This document shows positions 1 through 14,023 of a stretch of 57,601 nt of DNA, piece after piece (positions within the stretch are counted from its first letter, which is position 1; the number at the start of each line of letters is the position of its first letter). Position numbers and translations under genes: made by a program. The DNA comes from Mesoplasma grammopterae ATCC 49580 (GTDB lineage: Bacteria > Bacillota_I > Bacilli_A > Mycoplasmatales > Mycoplasmataceae). The notes beneath the pieces were generated by a model. It was not told where the DNA came from and ran no database searches. It saw only the letters and a program-made list of their open reading frames with translations. The stretch lies in contig NZ_JNJC01000005.1 of the NCBI RefSeq assembly GCF_000701525.1, positions 1 through 57,601 on the forward strand. The letters are read 5' to 3'.

Positions 1-7
1 AAATGAT

Positions 8-28
8 CTTTGAAAACTAAATAGAACA
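8..28 (+). other. 5' arm of 16S rRNA processing stem
   Basis: Bases 12-27 are perfectly complementary to bases 1676-1691 downstream of 16S, and the pairing extends a few bases outward with G-U pairs. A long stem that loops out 16S rRNA is the usual RNase III processing substrate. The arm includes CTTTGAAAACT, which is repeated before 23S and resembles an rrn antitermination/boxA-type leader element. Confidence 0.75.
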
Positions 29-112
29 ACAATTGTACAATCCTGTAACAATTTCAAATTGAGTACAGAATAATATACAAAAAAATATAATAGTCAGAAT
101 CAAAACAGTAAT

Positions 113-1637
<1,525 letters not shown>

Positions 1638-1847
1638 TCTATGGAGATAAAAACAAAACAGATTGACTATTATATGTTCTATTTAGTTTTCAGGGATTAT
1701 TTAAATATAATCTCTGAAAGAGAATTGTTCTTTGAAAACTGAATATTAGATGAAAAGCATTGTAAAAGATTAAAATAAATCAACAATTTTTAACAAATAA
1801 AAATAAATTTTACTGAATCAATTATCAATTGCTTTAAGATTTTTTCT
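1638..1847 (+). other. 16S-23S internal transcribed spacer without tRNA
   Basis: The spacer of about 210 bases holds no tRNA-like cloverleaf or TTCGA arm. It contains the 3' arm of the 16S stem (1676-1691), a local hairpin around GATTATTTAAATATAATC (1695-1712), a second TTGTTCTTTGAAAACTG element (1725-1741) and the 5' arm of the 23S processing stem (about 1727-1753), which pairs with 4784-4810. Lack of spacer tRNA is common in Mollicutes. Confidence 0.85.
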
Positions 1848-4757
<2,910 letters not shown>

Positions 4758-4824
4758 GAAAAATGAAGCAATTGAGTATGTAATCATCTAATATCCAGTT
4801 TTCAGAGAACAATTTAAAAAAAGA

Positions 4825-4932
4825 TCTGGTGGTCATAGCGTAGAGGTCACACCTGTTCCCATACCGAACACAGAAGTTAAGCTCTACAGCGTCGACGATA
4901 TTGCATTGTGAGAAAATAGAACGCTGCCAGTT
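4825..4932 (+). rRNA. rrf: 5S ribosomal RNA
   Basis: A 5S rRNA of about 108 bases starting TCTGGTGGTCATAGCG and containing the conserved ACACCTGTTCCCATACCGAA and GAAGTTAAGCTC segments. It lies about 70 bases after 23S and is closed by a terminator, so the operon order is 16S-23S-5S. Confidence 0.95.
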
Positions 4933-4936
4933 TATG

Positions 4937-4961
4937 AAAGAACCTGAAAAGGTTCTTTTTT
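4937..4961 (+). terminator. rrn operon intrinsic terminator
   Basis: Hairpin AAAGAACC / GGTTCTTT with a short A-rich loop, followed by a T run, directly after 5S. Confidence 0.9.
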
Positions 4962-5028
4962 ATATTTAATTATTGATTTTATTGTTTTATAAGAGTAACA
5001 TCTTTCCTAAATAGAAAAAGGTGGAAAA

Positions 5029-6621
5029 ATGGGGAAGGTTTATAAAACAAACAAAATAGGTATTTTATTTTTTACAATATTATCTTTTATATCGGCTTTG
5101 GGTTTAGTTTTCAGTGGTTATGTTATAAGTTTTATTGTAAACACTGCAGTTGATGTTATTAATGGAGAAACTGAAAAAACAAGCAGATTATTTATTTTAA
5201 TTATAATTTGTGCAATATCATTTTCAATATGTATATTTTTTGGTTATTTTCAAAAACAAGTGAAAAATAAAATAATTAAAGATTTTAATTTACTTTTAAG
5301 ACAAAGAATTTCAAATAAAATAATTAATTTAGATTTAAACGATTTAAATAATAAAAATAATGGAGATTTTATCAGTTGATATACAAATGACATAAATCAA
5401 ATAGAAGCTAAAAATTTTGAAAGCACATTTGATTTTATTGATACATTTTTAACAGCAATTTTGTCAATTATAGCAATTTTTATTTTAAATTGAATAGTTG
5501 GTTTAGCTACAATATTTGCATTATTACTTTTAATGATAATTCCTAGTTTATTACAAAAATCAATGGTTAAAACTATTAATAAAGTTTCTACAAAACAAGA
5601 AGAATTCTCAGCTAAAGTTGAAAATACAATATCTGGATATAAAGAGCTTCTTTATAACAATAAAACTGAACTTTTTAAAAAAATGATTAATGAAAAAAGT
5701 TTGGATTTAGAAAATTATAAGCAAAAGAATAAAACATTAGAAAATTTACAAATGACAGGAATAAATTTTATAAGTATTTTTTGTCAAATCGGATTGTTGT
5801 TACTAACTGTTATTTTAGCAACTTATAAATTAGGAAGTATAGGTATGGTTTTTGCAGTCCCTCAATTAGCAGGTAACTTTTTAGTAAATGCAAGAACAGC
5901 ATTAGGTTCATTATTTGGTACTTTAGGAAGCAGAGAATTATTTTCAAAGTTTGATTATGATCATAAAGATTTTAATGATTTAAAATTAGAAAACTTCAAA
6001 TCATTAATAGTTAAAGATTTAGAACTAAAAATAAATGATGTGACTTTATATAAAGGATTGAATATAGAAATCAATAAAGGTGATAAATATTTAATTCATG
6101 GTAGAAGTGGAGTTGGTAAAAGTACGCTTATAAAAATTCTTTTCGGAACTTTTAATGGTTATAGCGGTGAAATACTTTGAAATAATAAAATTAATTTTAA
6201 CACAATAGAAAGTAATGCACTTTGAGATAAGATTTATTATGTACAACAAGATACAACTATCTTTGATGCATCTTTTAAAGAAAATATTACATTGTTTGAT
6301 GATAAAATATCTGATAGTCAAATCCAAAAAGTTATAAGCCTTGTAAATCTAAATGAACTAGTTTTAAAAAATAATAATTCTTTAACGTTTAGTTGTAAAG
6401 AACTGTCAAAAGGTGAAATACAAAGAATTTCGGTTGCTAGAGCTTTATTATCAAATAAAAAAATTATTTTTTTAGATGAACCAACAGCAAGCTTAGATAA
6501 ACAAAATGCAGAATTAATTGAAGAACTTATTTTGAAAAATCCTGATTTAACAGTTTTATTTATTTCACATACATCAAATATAAAAAATAAATTATTTAAT
6601 GGGACAATTCATATAAAATAA
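5029..6621 (+). CDS. ABC exporter, fused permease and ATPase
   Basis: A 530-residue protein when TGA is read as Trp (in-frame TGAs at 5377, 5491, 6178 and 6223). The N-terminal half (about residues 12-300) has several hydrophobic spans typical of a type I ABC exporter membrane domain. The C-terminal half is an ATPase: Walker A GRSGVGKS (residues 358-365), signature LSKGE near 460, Walker B KIIFLDEPTA near 480 and the switch histidine in ISHTS near 510. The signature has K for G (LSKGE rather than LSGGE), a tolerated variant. A GGTGG ribosome site precedes the ATG. Substrate cannot be told; the family includes peptide/bacteriocin, lipid and drug exporters. It stands alone just after the rrn operon and probably works as a homodimer. 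Confidence 0.88.
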
Positions 6622-6693
6622 TCAATTTAAATTTTATTTATCATTCTTATTTAAATTATTTGATAAAATATCTTAAATACATAAGGAGTTAAT

Positions 6694-7533
6694 ATGAAAA
6701 AAATTATAGCATTTAGTGATTGTGATGGAACTTTATTATTTGATGATTACAAGTTTTCTGATTACACAATTAACACAGTTAAAAATATTTATGAAAATGG
6801 AAGTTACTTAATTCCAGTTACAGCCAGAACTTTAAAAAACTTAAAAAACATAGCAAAACAATTAAAAATTGATGAGCTTGGAGGTATTATTGCTGGTAAT
6901 AATGGAGCTCAAATTTTTGATTTTAAAACTGGAAAATATATACTAAATAAAACAGTAGACAAAAACATTATTAATGAAGTATTTGATTTATATTACACAG
7001 AAGCTGATGAAGAAAAAGAATGCAAAGTTAATTTTGCTTCTGAAGAAATTGTATATTCATTTGGTGAATCAGAAAACACTAAAAAATGAGCAGAAATTAT
7101 GGAGCAACAATTTAAAGTTATTTCAAAATCAAATGAAATTGTAGAAGATATCGTAAGTATTTCTATAATAACTAAAAAAGGAACAGATTTAGATACTTAT
7201 TTACATCATTTTAATAAAATAAAATCAAAATATGGAAATGACTACAGAATTGATAATTATCATAACAGAGTAATAAGCATTGCCCCAAAAGATATTGATA
7301 AAGGATATGCTGTTGAAATAATTAATAAATATTTAGACAATACAGGTCAATATGAAACTTATGGTTTTGGAGATAGTTACAATGATTTTCCTTTAATAGC
7401 AGCAGTTGATTATGGAATAGCTATGGAAAATGCATTAGATGAATTAAAAGAAACAGCCTATGATATTACTGAATACCCAAATTATCAAGACGGTGTAGCA
7501 AGATACATTAATGACAAAATTTTTAAAAAATAA
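6694..7533 (+). CDS. Cof-type HAD-superfamily hydrolase
   Basis: A 279-residue cytoplasmic phosphatase of the Cof/YidA group. Motif I is SDCDGT (residues 8-13, nucleophile Asp9 and acid/base Asp11), and motif IV is GFGDSYNDFPL near residues 224-234, giving the Mg-binding Asp pair. The region between fits a type IIB cap domain. One in-frame TGA (7087-7089) encodes Trp. ATAAGGAG lies before the ATG. Family members dephosphorylate sugar phosphates, FMN or PLP intermediates; the substrate is not predictable. Mollicutes usually carry several paralogues of this family. Confidence 0.9.
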
Positions 7534-7610
7534 AAATTTAAAAACATTTTAATTGTAATAAATAAGAAAAAAGAATAGTAAATTTTAATGACTAAAATTA
7601 TAATACTTAG

Positions 7611-7696
7611 CTCCTTATTTTTATCCTGTTTTTTAAATAGCGGATGAATCATATATCTTAGAAATACTTATTTTGTAAAAAATAGGTATTTTTATT
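7611..7696 (+). ncRNA. possible small RNA or regulatory leader before guaC
   Basis: The interval between the HAD gene and guaC carries a TATAAT box (7599-7604). A hairpin segment follows, with ATCCTGTTT pairing with AAATA-GC-GGAT in 7624-7646. Next comes a 12-bp stem (7663-7674 with 7679-7690) running into TTTATTT, which looks like an intrinsic terminator. The upstream segment can also close by pairing CTAAAAT (about 7592-7598) with ATCTTAG. This arrangement fits a short RNA or an attenuator-type leader. No known riboswitch core was recognised. Confidence 0.35.
7662..7696 (+). terminator. intrinsic terminator upstream of guaC
   Basis: A twelve-pair stem AATACTTATTTT / AAAATAGGTATT, loop GTAA, then TTTATTTAT. 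It ends transcription from the HAD gene or from the candidate leader RNA before guaC. Confidence 0.6.
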
Positions 7697-7702
7697 TATA
7701 AT
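7697..7702 (+). promoter_or_regulatory. candidate guaC -10 box
   Basis: TATAAT within TTTATAATAG, 31 bases before the guaC start codon, allowing a leader that includes the AAGAGGAAA ribosome site. No clear -35 is seen; this is common in AT-rich Mollicutes promoters. Confidence 0.45.
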
Positions 7703-7732
7703 AGAACTATAGAGAATTTAAGAGGAAAAAAT

Positions 7733-8695
7733 ATGTACGCTTTTGATTATGAAGATATTCAACTTATACCAAACATGTGTGTTGTAAATTCAAGGAGTGA
7801 ATGTAACACTTCTGTAACACTAGGGAAACATACTTTTAAAATGCCTGTTGTTCCCGCAAATATGGCAACAGTTATAAATGAAGAATTGTCTGTTATGTTA
7901 GCAGAAAAAAATTATTTTTATGTAATGCATAGATTTGATTTTGATGCTGTTTCATTTATAAAAAAAATGAAAGAAAAGAAATTAGTATCATCAATTAGTG
8001 TTGGTGTTAAAGAACAAGATTTTAAATTGATTAATGAATTAACTGAATTAAACTTAATACCAGATTATATAACTATTGATATTGCTCATGGACATGCAAA
8101 TAGTGTAAAAGAAATGATCGAACACATTAGAAATAAAATGGGAGATCAAACTTTTATTATTGCTGGTAATGTTGCAACTCCACAAGCAGTAAGAGATTTA
8201 GAAAACTGAGGAGCAGATGCAACAAAAGTTGGTGTAGGTCCAGGTAAAGTTTGCATCACTAAATTAAAAACAGGTTTTGGAACAGGTGGATGACAACTTG
8301 GAGCAATTAAATGATGTAGTAAAGCTGCAACAAAGCCAATCATTGCAGATGGTGGTTTAAGAGTTAATGGTGATATTGCTAAATCAATTAGATTTGGAGC
8401 AACAATGTGCATGATAGGAAGTTTATTTGCGGCTCATGAAGAATCACCAGGAAAAAATGTGACAGTTGATAATGTTTTATTTAAAGAGTATTATGGAAGT
8501 GCAAGTGAATATAACAAAGGTGAAAAAAGATACGTAGAAGGGAAAAAAGAACTTATTAAAGTACGTGGAAAATTAATGGACACTTACAAAGAAATGGAAG
8601 AAGATTTACAATCATCTATTTCATATGCAGGTGGTAAAACATTAAAAGCTATTAAAAAAGTAGACTACGTAATTTTAAAAACAAGTAACTTTTAA
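7733..8695 (+). CDS. guaC: GMP reductase
   Basis: A 320-residue protein of the IMP dehydrogenase/GMP reductase TIM-barrel family, without CBS domains. It converts GMP to IMP with NADPH, which lets the cell rebalance purine nucleotides from salvage. The catalytic loop GPGKVCITK places the active cysteine at residue 174, followed by the family's T-G-x-G region and [13 protein letters not shown]. The N terminus [10 protein letters not shown]-like segment reads [10 protein letters not shown], typical of the Gram-positive GuaC group. Three or more in-frame TGAs (8207, 8291, 8312) encode Trp. AGAGGAAA precedes the ATG. It is followed after 8 bases by the MerR-like gene, so the two are probably co-transcribed. 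Confidence 0.95.
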
Positions 8696-8703
8696 TTTTG
8701 AAA

Positions 8704-9183
8704 ATGAATAATTTAACAAATAGTGAAAGATTAAATGAAAATATAAAAGTAATTACAAAACAAAAATTAAGTATTAAAGAAATAGCAACTATATTTGATG
8801 TTTCTGAACAAACAATTAGATTTTATGATTCAAAAGGTTTATTGCCATTTTTTGAAAGAGAAAATAATAATTACAGATATACAACAGTTGAAAATTTGCA
8901 ATGATTTAAAATGGTTTTCTTGCTAAGATCAGCTGGAATGGAAATCAAGAATATAAAAGAATATATAAATTTATGTATGGAAGGTGATTCAACCGTTCCT
9001 CAAAGACTAAAGATAATCCAAGATCAAAAGAAAGAATTAGTTTCAAAAATTAAAGGCTTACAATCTGAACTTGAATTGCTAACAAGTAAAGAAAAACACT
9101 ACAAAAAAATACTTGAAGAAAATATATTGGATGAATGAAATCCAGTTAATTTTGAAGAAATTATACAAAAAAAATTAAAATAA
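8704..9183 (+). CDS. MerR-family transcriptional regulator
   Basis: A 159-residue DNA-binding protein. Residues about 22-45 form the winged helix-turn-helix with KEIATIFDVSEQTIRFYDSKGLLP, the characteristic MerR recognition helix and wing (RFYDxxGLLP). After it come an RYT-type wing and a long C-terminal helix (about residues 95-140) suited to an antiparallel dimer coiled coil. No cysteine cluster is seen, so a metal effector is unlikely. Such Cys-less MerR regulators often control adjacent oxidoreductases, and two SDR genes follow immediately. In-frame TGAs encode Trp. A TTG at 8698 would add two residues; I chose the ATG. There is no clear ribosome site, which fits translational coupling to guaC. 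Confidence 0.85.
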
Positions 9184-9255
9184 CATTTTTTGCTTGCCTT
9201 ATAGTTACTATAATGTTTTACAATCAATTTATAATCATATAAAGGAGATTTTAAA

Positions 9256-10095
9256 ATGAAAAATAAAGTATGATTCGTAACAGGAGCTGGACAAGGGATT
9301 GGATTAGTAGTTACAAAAGAATTATTAAAAAAAGGACATAAAGTTATTGCGACAAGCCGTAATAAAGATAAAATCGAAGAAGCAATTGGAATTAATGAAA
9401 ATTTATTAGCATTATCAGTAGATATTAAAGATCTAAAAGCTGTTGAAAAAGCAGTTGAATCAGGAGTTGAAAAATTTGGAGGAATTGATGTATTGTTAAA
9501 CAATGCAGGTTATTCACAAATGTGAACTTTTGAAGAAACTGATATGGAAGATGTAAAAGGTAACATTGAAACTAATTTAATTGGTACTTTAAATGTGACA
9601 CATGCAGTTATACCAGTAATGCGTAAACAAAAACATGGACATATTTACATTACATCATCAGCTTGAGGATATGGTACTGTTCCTTACAACAGTGTTTATG
9701 CTGTAGTTAAATTTGGATTGGATGGATTCGCAGAATCAATGAGCCATGAATTAAAAACTGTAGGAATTAGTATTTCAAGTATTAAACCTGGTGGAGTAAG
9801 GTCAAACTTCTTAACTTCAGATTCTTTACAAACAGGAAAATCTACAATTGAAGAATATGCAGCAGGTAGAGACGAATGAGTTAACACAGTTAAATCATGA
9901 AATGGTTACCAAGATGGAAACCCTCAAAAATATGCAGAATTTATTATCGGTTTAACAGAAAAAGATTCTGTTCCACCAATGCACATATTTGCAGGTAGAG
10001 ATTCATATGAAATTGCTAAAAACAAAATTGCAGCAGTTCAAAAAGATATGGATACTTTAGAAGCACAAGCAACAAACTTACATTTTGAAAATTAA
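9256..10095 (+). CDS. short-chain dehydrogenase/reductase, copy 1
   Basis: A 279-residue classical SDR. The Rossmann motif TGAGQGIG lies at about residues 9-16, NNAG in the segment LLNNAGYS near 86, and the catalytic Ser and YAVVK (Tyr-x-x-x-Lys) near residues 138-160. It should reduce or oxidise a small carbonyl/alcohol substrate with NAD(P)(H) in the cytoplasm; which one cannot be told. ATAAAGGAG gives a strong ribosome site. It is a tandem homologue of the next gene, 16 bases downstream, and follows a MerR-like regulator. Several Trp residues are TGA. Confidence 0.9.
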
Positions 10096-10111
10096 TTAAG
10101 GAAATATAAAA

Positions 10112-10948
10112 ATGAAAAACAAAGTATGATTTATTACTGGAGCAAGCCAAGGGTTTGGTTTAGGAATAACAAAAAAACTTTTAGAGCAAGGACATCAAGT
10201 TGCAGCTACAACTAGAAATCCCCAAAAACTAGTTGATGAATTAGGCGCAAATAAAAATTTACTTGCTTTAAAAGTAGATCTTTCAAATCAAAAAGAAATA
10301 GATGATGCAGTAGCAAAAACTGTATCAGCATTCGGGTCAATTGACATTTTATTAAATAATGCCGGTTATGGTCAATTATGAACTTTTGAAGAATCAACAG
10401 ATAAACAAATAAGAGAATGTTTCGAAGTAAATTTCTTTGGAACAATTAATGTAACTCGTTCAGTTTTACCAGTAATGCGTAAACAAAAATATGGACATAT
10501 ATTTACAACTTCATCAATATGAGGATATGTAGGTGTTCCTTATAATAGTACTTATGCAGCTGTTAAGTTTGCTACTGATGGTTGAACTGAATCAATCAGT
10601 CATGAATTAAAACCATTAGGTATAACAGTTTCATGCATCAAACCAGGAGGATTTAGAACAAACTTCTTAAGTTCAGGTTCTTTAATTACTGGTGAAGAAA
10701 CAATTTCAGACTATAAATCAGGAAGAGATGAATGATTTACTAACTTAGCTTCTTTTGATAAGCAACAAGATGGAGATCCTGAAAGATATTGTGATTTTAT
10801 AATCGACATTACTAAAGGTGATAAAGTACCTCCAGTTCACATTTTCACAGGAAGAGATTCTTATGAATATGCTGAAAATAAAATAAAACAAATCAAAGAA
10901 GATATGGAAATTCTTAAAACTGAAGCAACTGATTTACATGTAAGATAA
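10112..10948 (+). CDS. short-chain dehydrogenase/reductase, copy 2
   Basis: A 278-residue SDR clearly paralogous to the preceding protein over its full length; both start MKNKVWF and share MRKQK-GHI and the GRDSYE C-terminal segment. It has the cofactor motif TGASQGFG, NNAGYG and the catalytic YAAVK. Differences from copy 1 lie mostly in the substrate loop and the middle of the protein, so the two may have distinct substrates or form a heteromer (inference). An AAGGAAAT site precedes the ATG. It is the last gene of the cluster and is followed by a terminator. Confidence 0.9.
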
Positions 10949-10952
10949 AACT

Positions 10953-10974
10953 AACCAACTATGTTGGTTTTTTT
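10953..10974 (+). terminator. terminator after SDR pair
   Basis: AACCAAC / GTTGGTT stem with a TAT loop followed by a T run. Confidence 0.9.
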
Positions 10975-11030
10975 ATTATTTATTTCCACATTTATTGCAA
11001 AAAGATAAAGCAATAAAAAAGGATGTTTAG

Positions 11031-11036
11031 TATAAT
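11031..11036 (+). promoter_or_regulatory. candidate pfkA-pyk -10 box
   Basis: TATAAT in TTTAGTATAATTAG, 37 bases before the pfkA start and just after the preceding terminator. No convincing -35 is visible at 16-18 bases. Confidence 0.55.
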
Positions 11037-11042
11037 TAGTAG

Positions 11043-12044
<1,002 letters not shown>

Positions 12045-12094
12045 GAAAAAATAATTTAAAATATATATTGAAAAAGTACATAGGAGAAAATAAA

Positions 12095-13531
12095 ATGAAC
12101 AAGAAAGAATTACAAGCACGTGTAAAACGTACTAAAATTATTACTACAACTGGTCCATCAACAAATGAACCAGAACAAATAAGAGAATTATTTGAAAATG
12201 GAATGACAACAATACGTTTAAACTTTTCACACGGTGATTATGAAGAACAAGGTTACAGAATTGCTGGAGCTAAAAAAGTTAGAGAAGAATTAGGAAAACC
12301 TGTTTCTATTTTATTAGATACAAAAGGACCTGAAATTCGTGTTGGTAAATTTGTAGATGGAAAACAAGAAGTTACTGCAAATCAACCGATTACAATTTAC
12401 ACAGATGCTGAATCATTCAAAAACAAAGAATGTTTATCAGGAGAAATGACTGTTGCTTATGACATGTCAGTTGATTTAAAAATTGGTGATACAATTTTAA
12501 TCGATGATGGTAAATTAGAAATGACTGTTGAAGAAGTTAAACCAGGTGTTGTTAAAGCTATTGCTTTCAATAACCACTTAGTAAAAACTAACAAGCGTGT
12601 TAACTTACCAGGTGTTGATTTCTCAATGCCATTCTTAGCTCAAAAAGATATCAATGATATTAAATATGGAGTTGAACAAGGTGTTGACTACATCGCTGCA
12701 TCATTTGTTAACTCAGCTGAAAATGTAAAAGAAATTCGTGATATTTTAGCAGAAGCTAATGGATCAGATATTCAAATTATTTCAAAAATTGAATCACAAG
12801 TTGGAATTGACAACATTGATGCAATTATTGAAGCATCAGATGGAATTATGATTGCTCGTGGTGACTTAGGATTAGAAATTCCTTACTACGACGTACCATA
12901 CTGAGAAAAAATAATGATCAGAAAATGTCGTGAAGCAGGTAAAGTTGTTATTGTTGCTACTCAAATGTTAGAAACAATGACAGAAAACCCAGCACCTACA
13001 AGAGCTGAAGTAACTGACGTTTACTTTGCTACTGAATTAGGAGCAGATGCAACAATGTTATCTGGAGAATCAGCAGCTGGTGATTACCCATTTATTACTG
13101 TTAACACAATGGCAACAATCAACAAACGTGCTGAAATAGAATTCTACAAAAAAGCATATTACCAAACTCAATTAGAAAACGCTAAAAACTCAACTAGTGG
13201 ACCACGTGCAGATATTGCAATGGATTTAGCTGAAAGAACTCGTGATGGACAATATGAATTTGCTGTTGTTTTATCAAGAACTGGAGCTTTATTAAAAACT
13301 ATTTCTAAATTTAGACCAAATGTAACAATTTTAGGTGTAAGTGAATCAGAAAGATTATGAACTGCATTTGGTGTATGACACTCAATCTTCATGAACAAAA
13401 CTGCTAACTTATTAGAATTAGAAGAAAATGTTGCTCAAATCTCAGAAATTGCAAAATTATGAGGTGCAAAATCAGGATCAAAAATCTTAGTTGTAAGAAA
13501 CAAAGATATTCGTGAAATTACAGTAGCTTAA
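12095..13531 (+). CDS. pyk: pyruvate kinase
   Basis: A 478-residue pyruvate kinase, which transfers phosphate from phosphoenolpyruvate to ADP and is a main source of ATP in fermenting Mollicutes. Visible motifs are TTGPSTNEPEQ near the N terminus, RLNFSHG near 44-50, DTKGPEIR, the catalytic KIESQVGIDNID with IARGDLGLEIPYYDVP, and ATQMLETM with the potassium/effector-site region AEVTDVYFA. The C-terminal domain ends around residue 478, so the extra PEP-utiliser domain of some Bacillus enzymes is absent. I chose ATG 12095, preceded by AGGAGAAAA, over an upstream TTG at 12068. Trp residues are TGA. Confidence 0.96.
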
Positions 13532-13546
13532 TTAAAATAATAAAAA

Positions 13547-13571
13547 AACTACCGCAAGGTAGATTTTTTTT
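13547..13571 (+). terminator. pyk terminator
   Basis: CTACC-GCAA-GGTAG hairpin followed by eight or more T. Confidence 0.92.
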
Positions 13572-13729
13572 AATTAATTTTATGAGAGCACTTTAAACTA
13601 ATTATATAATTTAATTTCTTTTAAAAATTAAAAAAACTTCAAATTGTTTTCAAAAACTGTTAAAAGAATAAAAAAATATAAATTTTTTATTAAAAATAAT
13701 TTTTTGTGTTTTTTTAACATTTTTTTGTG

Positions 13730-13735
13730 TACTAT
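13730..13735 (+). promoter_or_regulatory. candidate promoter for the pre-opp short transcript
   Basis: TGTGTACTAT is an extended -10-like element, with the T-rich TTTTTTGTGT tract upstream. It is placed about ten bases before the AAGGAG-ATG of the short ORF below. Confidence 0.35.
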
Positions 13736-13760
13736 CTATCTTTAAGATAAGGAGTAGCCT

Positions 13761-13898
13761 ATGAGATACTTAAGTTCATTTAGTCATTTGTTCAATATTC
13801 AAGTATTTTTTTGGGACGCTCTTGTGTCTCAAAAAAATACTTTTTTTAATAATTTTAATTTTAATAAAATGCGCATTAAAAAAGCTGCAGGATATTAA
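13761..13898 (+). CDS. short ORF (45 aa) spanning a strong terminator, upstream of opp
   Basis: An ORF of 45 codons with an excellent ribosome site (AAGGAG at 13749-13754, six bases from ATG). It begins MRYLSSFSHLFNIQ and contains one TGG Trp codon. From codon 14 on, it runs through the 17-pair hairpin at 13801-13842. I do not recognise it. Its first 13 codons could be a leader peptide that couples translation to readthrough into the opp operon. Alternatively the frame is open by chance and the unit is a small RNA. Codon content of the second half (poly-T/poly-A) looks structural rather than coding. Confidence 0.3.
   Translation: MRYLSSFSHLFNIQVFFWDALVSQKNTFFNNFNFNKMRIKKAAGY
13801..13847 (+). 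terminator. very strong intrinsic terminator before opp
   Basis: A 17-pair stem (13801-13817 with 13826-13842, one G-U pair), an eight-base loop and a T run. No conventional gene precedes it, because pyk already has its own terminator at 13547-13571. It therefore ends a separate short transcript. Confidence 0.85.
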
Positions 13899-13936
13899 AT
13901 TAGAATATTTTTAAAGTACAAAATATTCACAATTTA

Positions 13937-13996
13937 ATACAAATTTTAAAAATATGTTTAGATATAAACTATTTTTTTTATATTTAAATTTGTATT
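13937..13996 (+). repeat. nested inverted repeat before oppB
   Basis: AATACAAATTT (from 13937) is mirrored by AAATTTGTATT (ending 13996), with flanking A/T pairs. The loop contains a second palindrome, GTTTA-GATA-TAAAC (13956-13969), which overlaps a TATAAA -10-like box. This could be a repressor operator or a mRNA 5' hairpin for the opp operon. Confidence 0.5.
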
Positions 13997-14023
13997 TTAT
14001 CAAAAAAGGGGGTGTTGTGAATT

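Larger units (their letters stand above)
13572..14023 (+). other. 450-base pyk-opp intergenic region
   Basis: There is no standard gene here. It holds, in order: AT-rich sequence, a candidate promoter (13730), the ORF/terminator unit (13743-13848), an AT-rich segment with a nested inverted repeat (13937-13996) and the opp ribosome site AAGGGGG (14006-14012). Confidence 0.8.

Noticed and set aside
1638-1847. tRNA-Ile/Ala in the rRNA spacer
   Set aside because: No T-arm, anticodon arm or CCA-like 3' end was found; the sequence is explained by processing stems.
5029-6621. Three separate fragments (a broken ABC transporter pseudogene)
   Set aside because: All interruptions are TGA codons in one frame; with table 4 the gene is a single intact exporter. 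The same reasoning applies to most apparently split genes here.
7590-7660. Purine or 2'-deoxyguanosine riboswitch before guaC
   Set aside because: The conserved J2/3 TTTCTAC, the L3 CCGTAAA loop and the GACTAT joining segment are not present, so I do not call a known purine class; only an unnamed structured region is reported.
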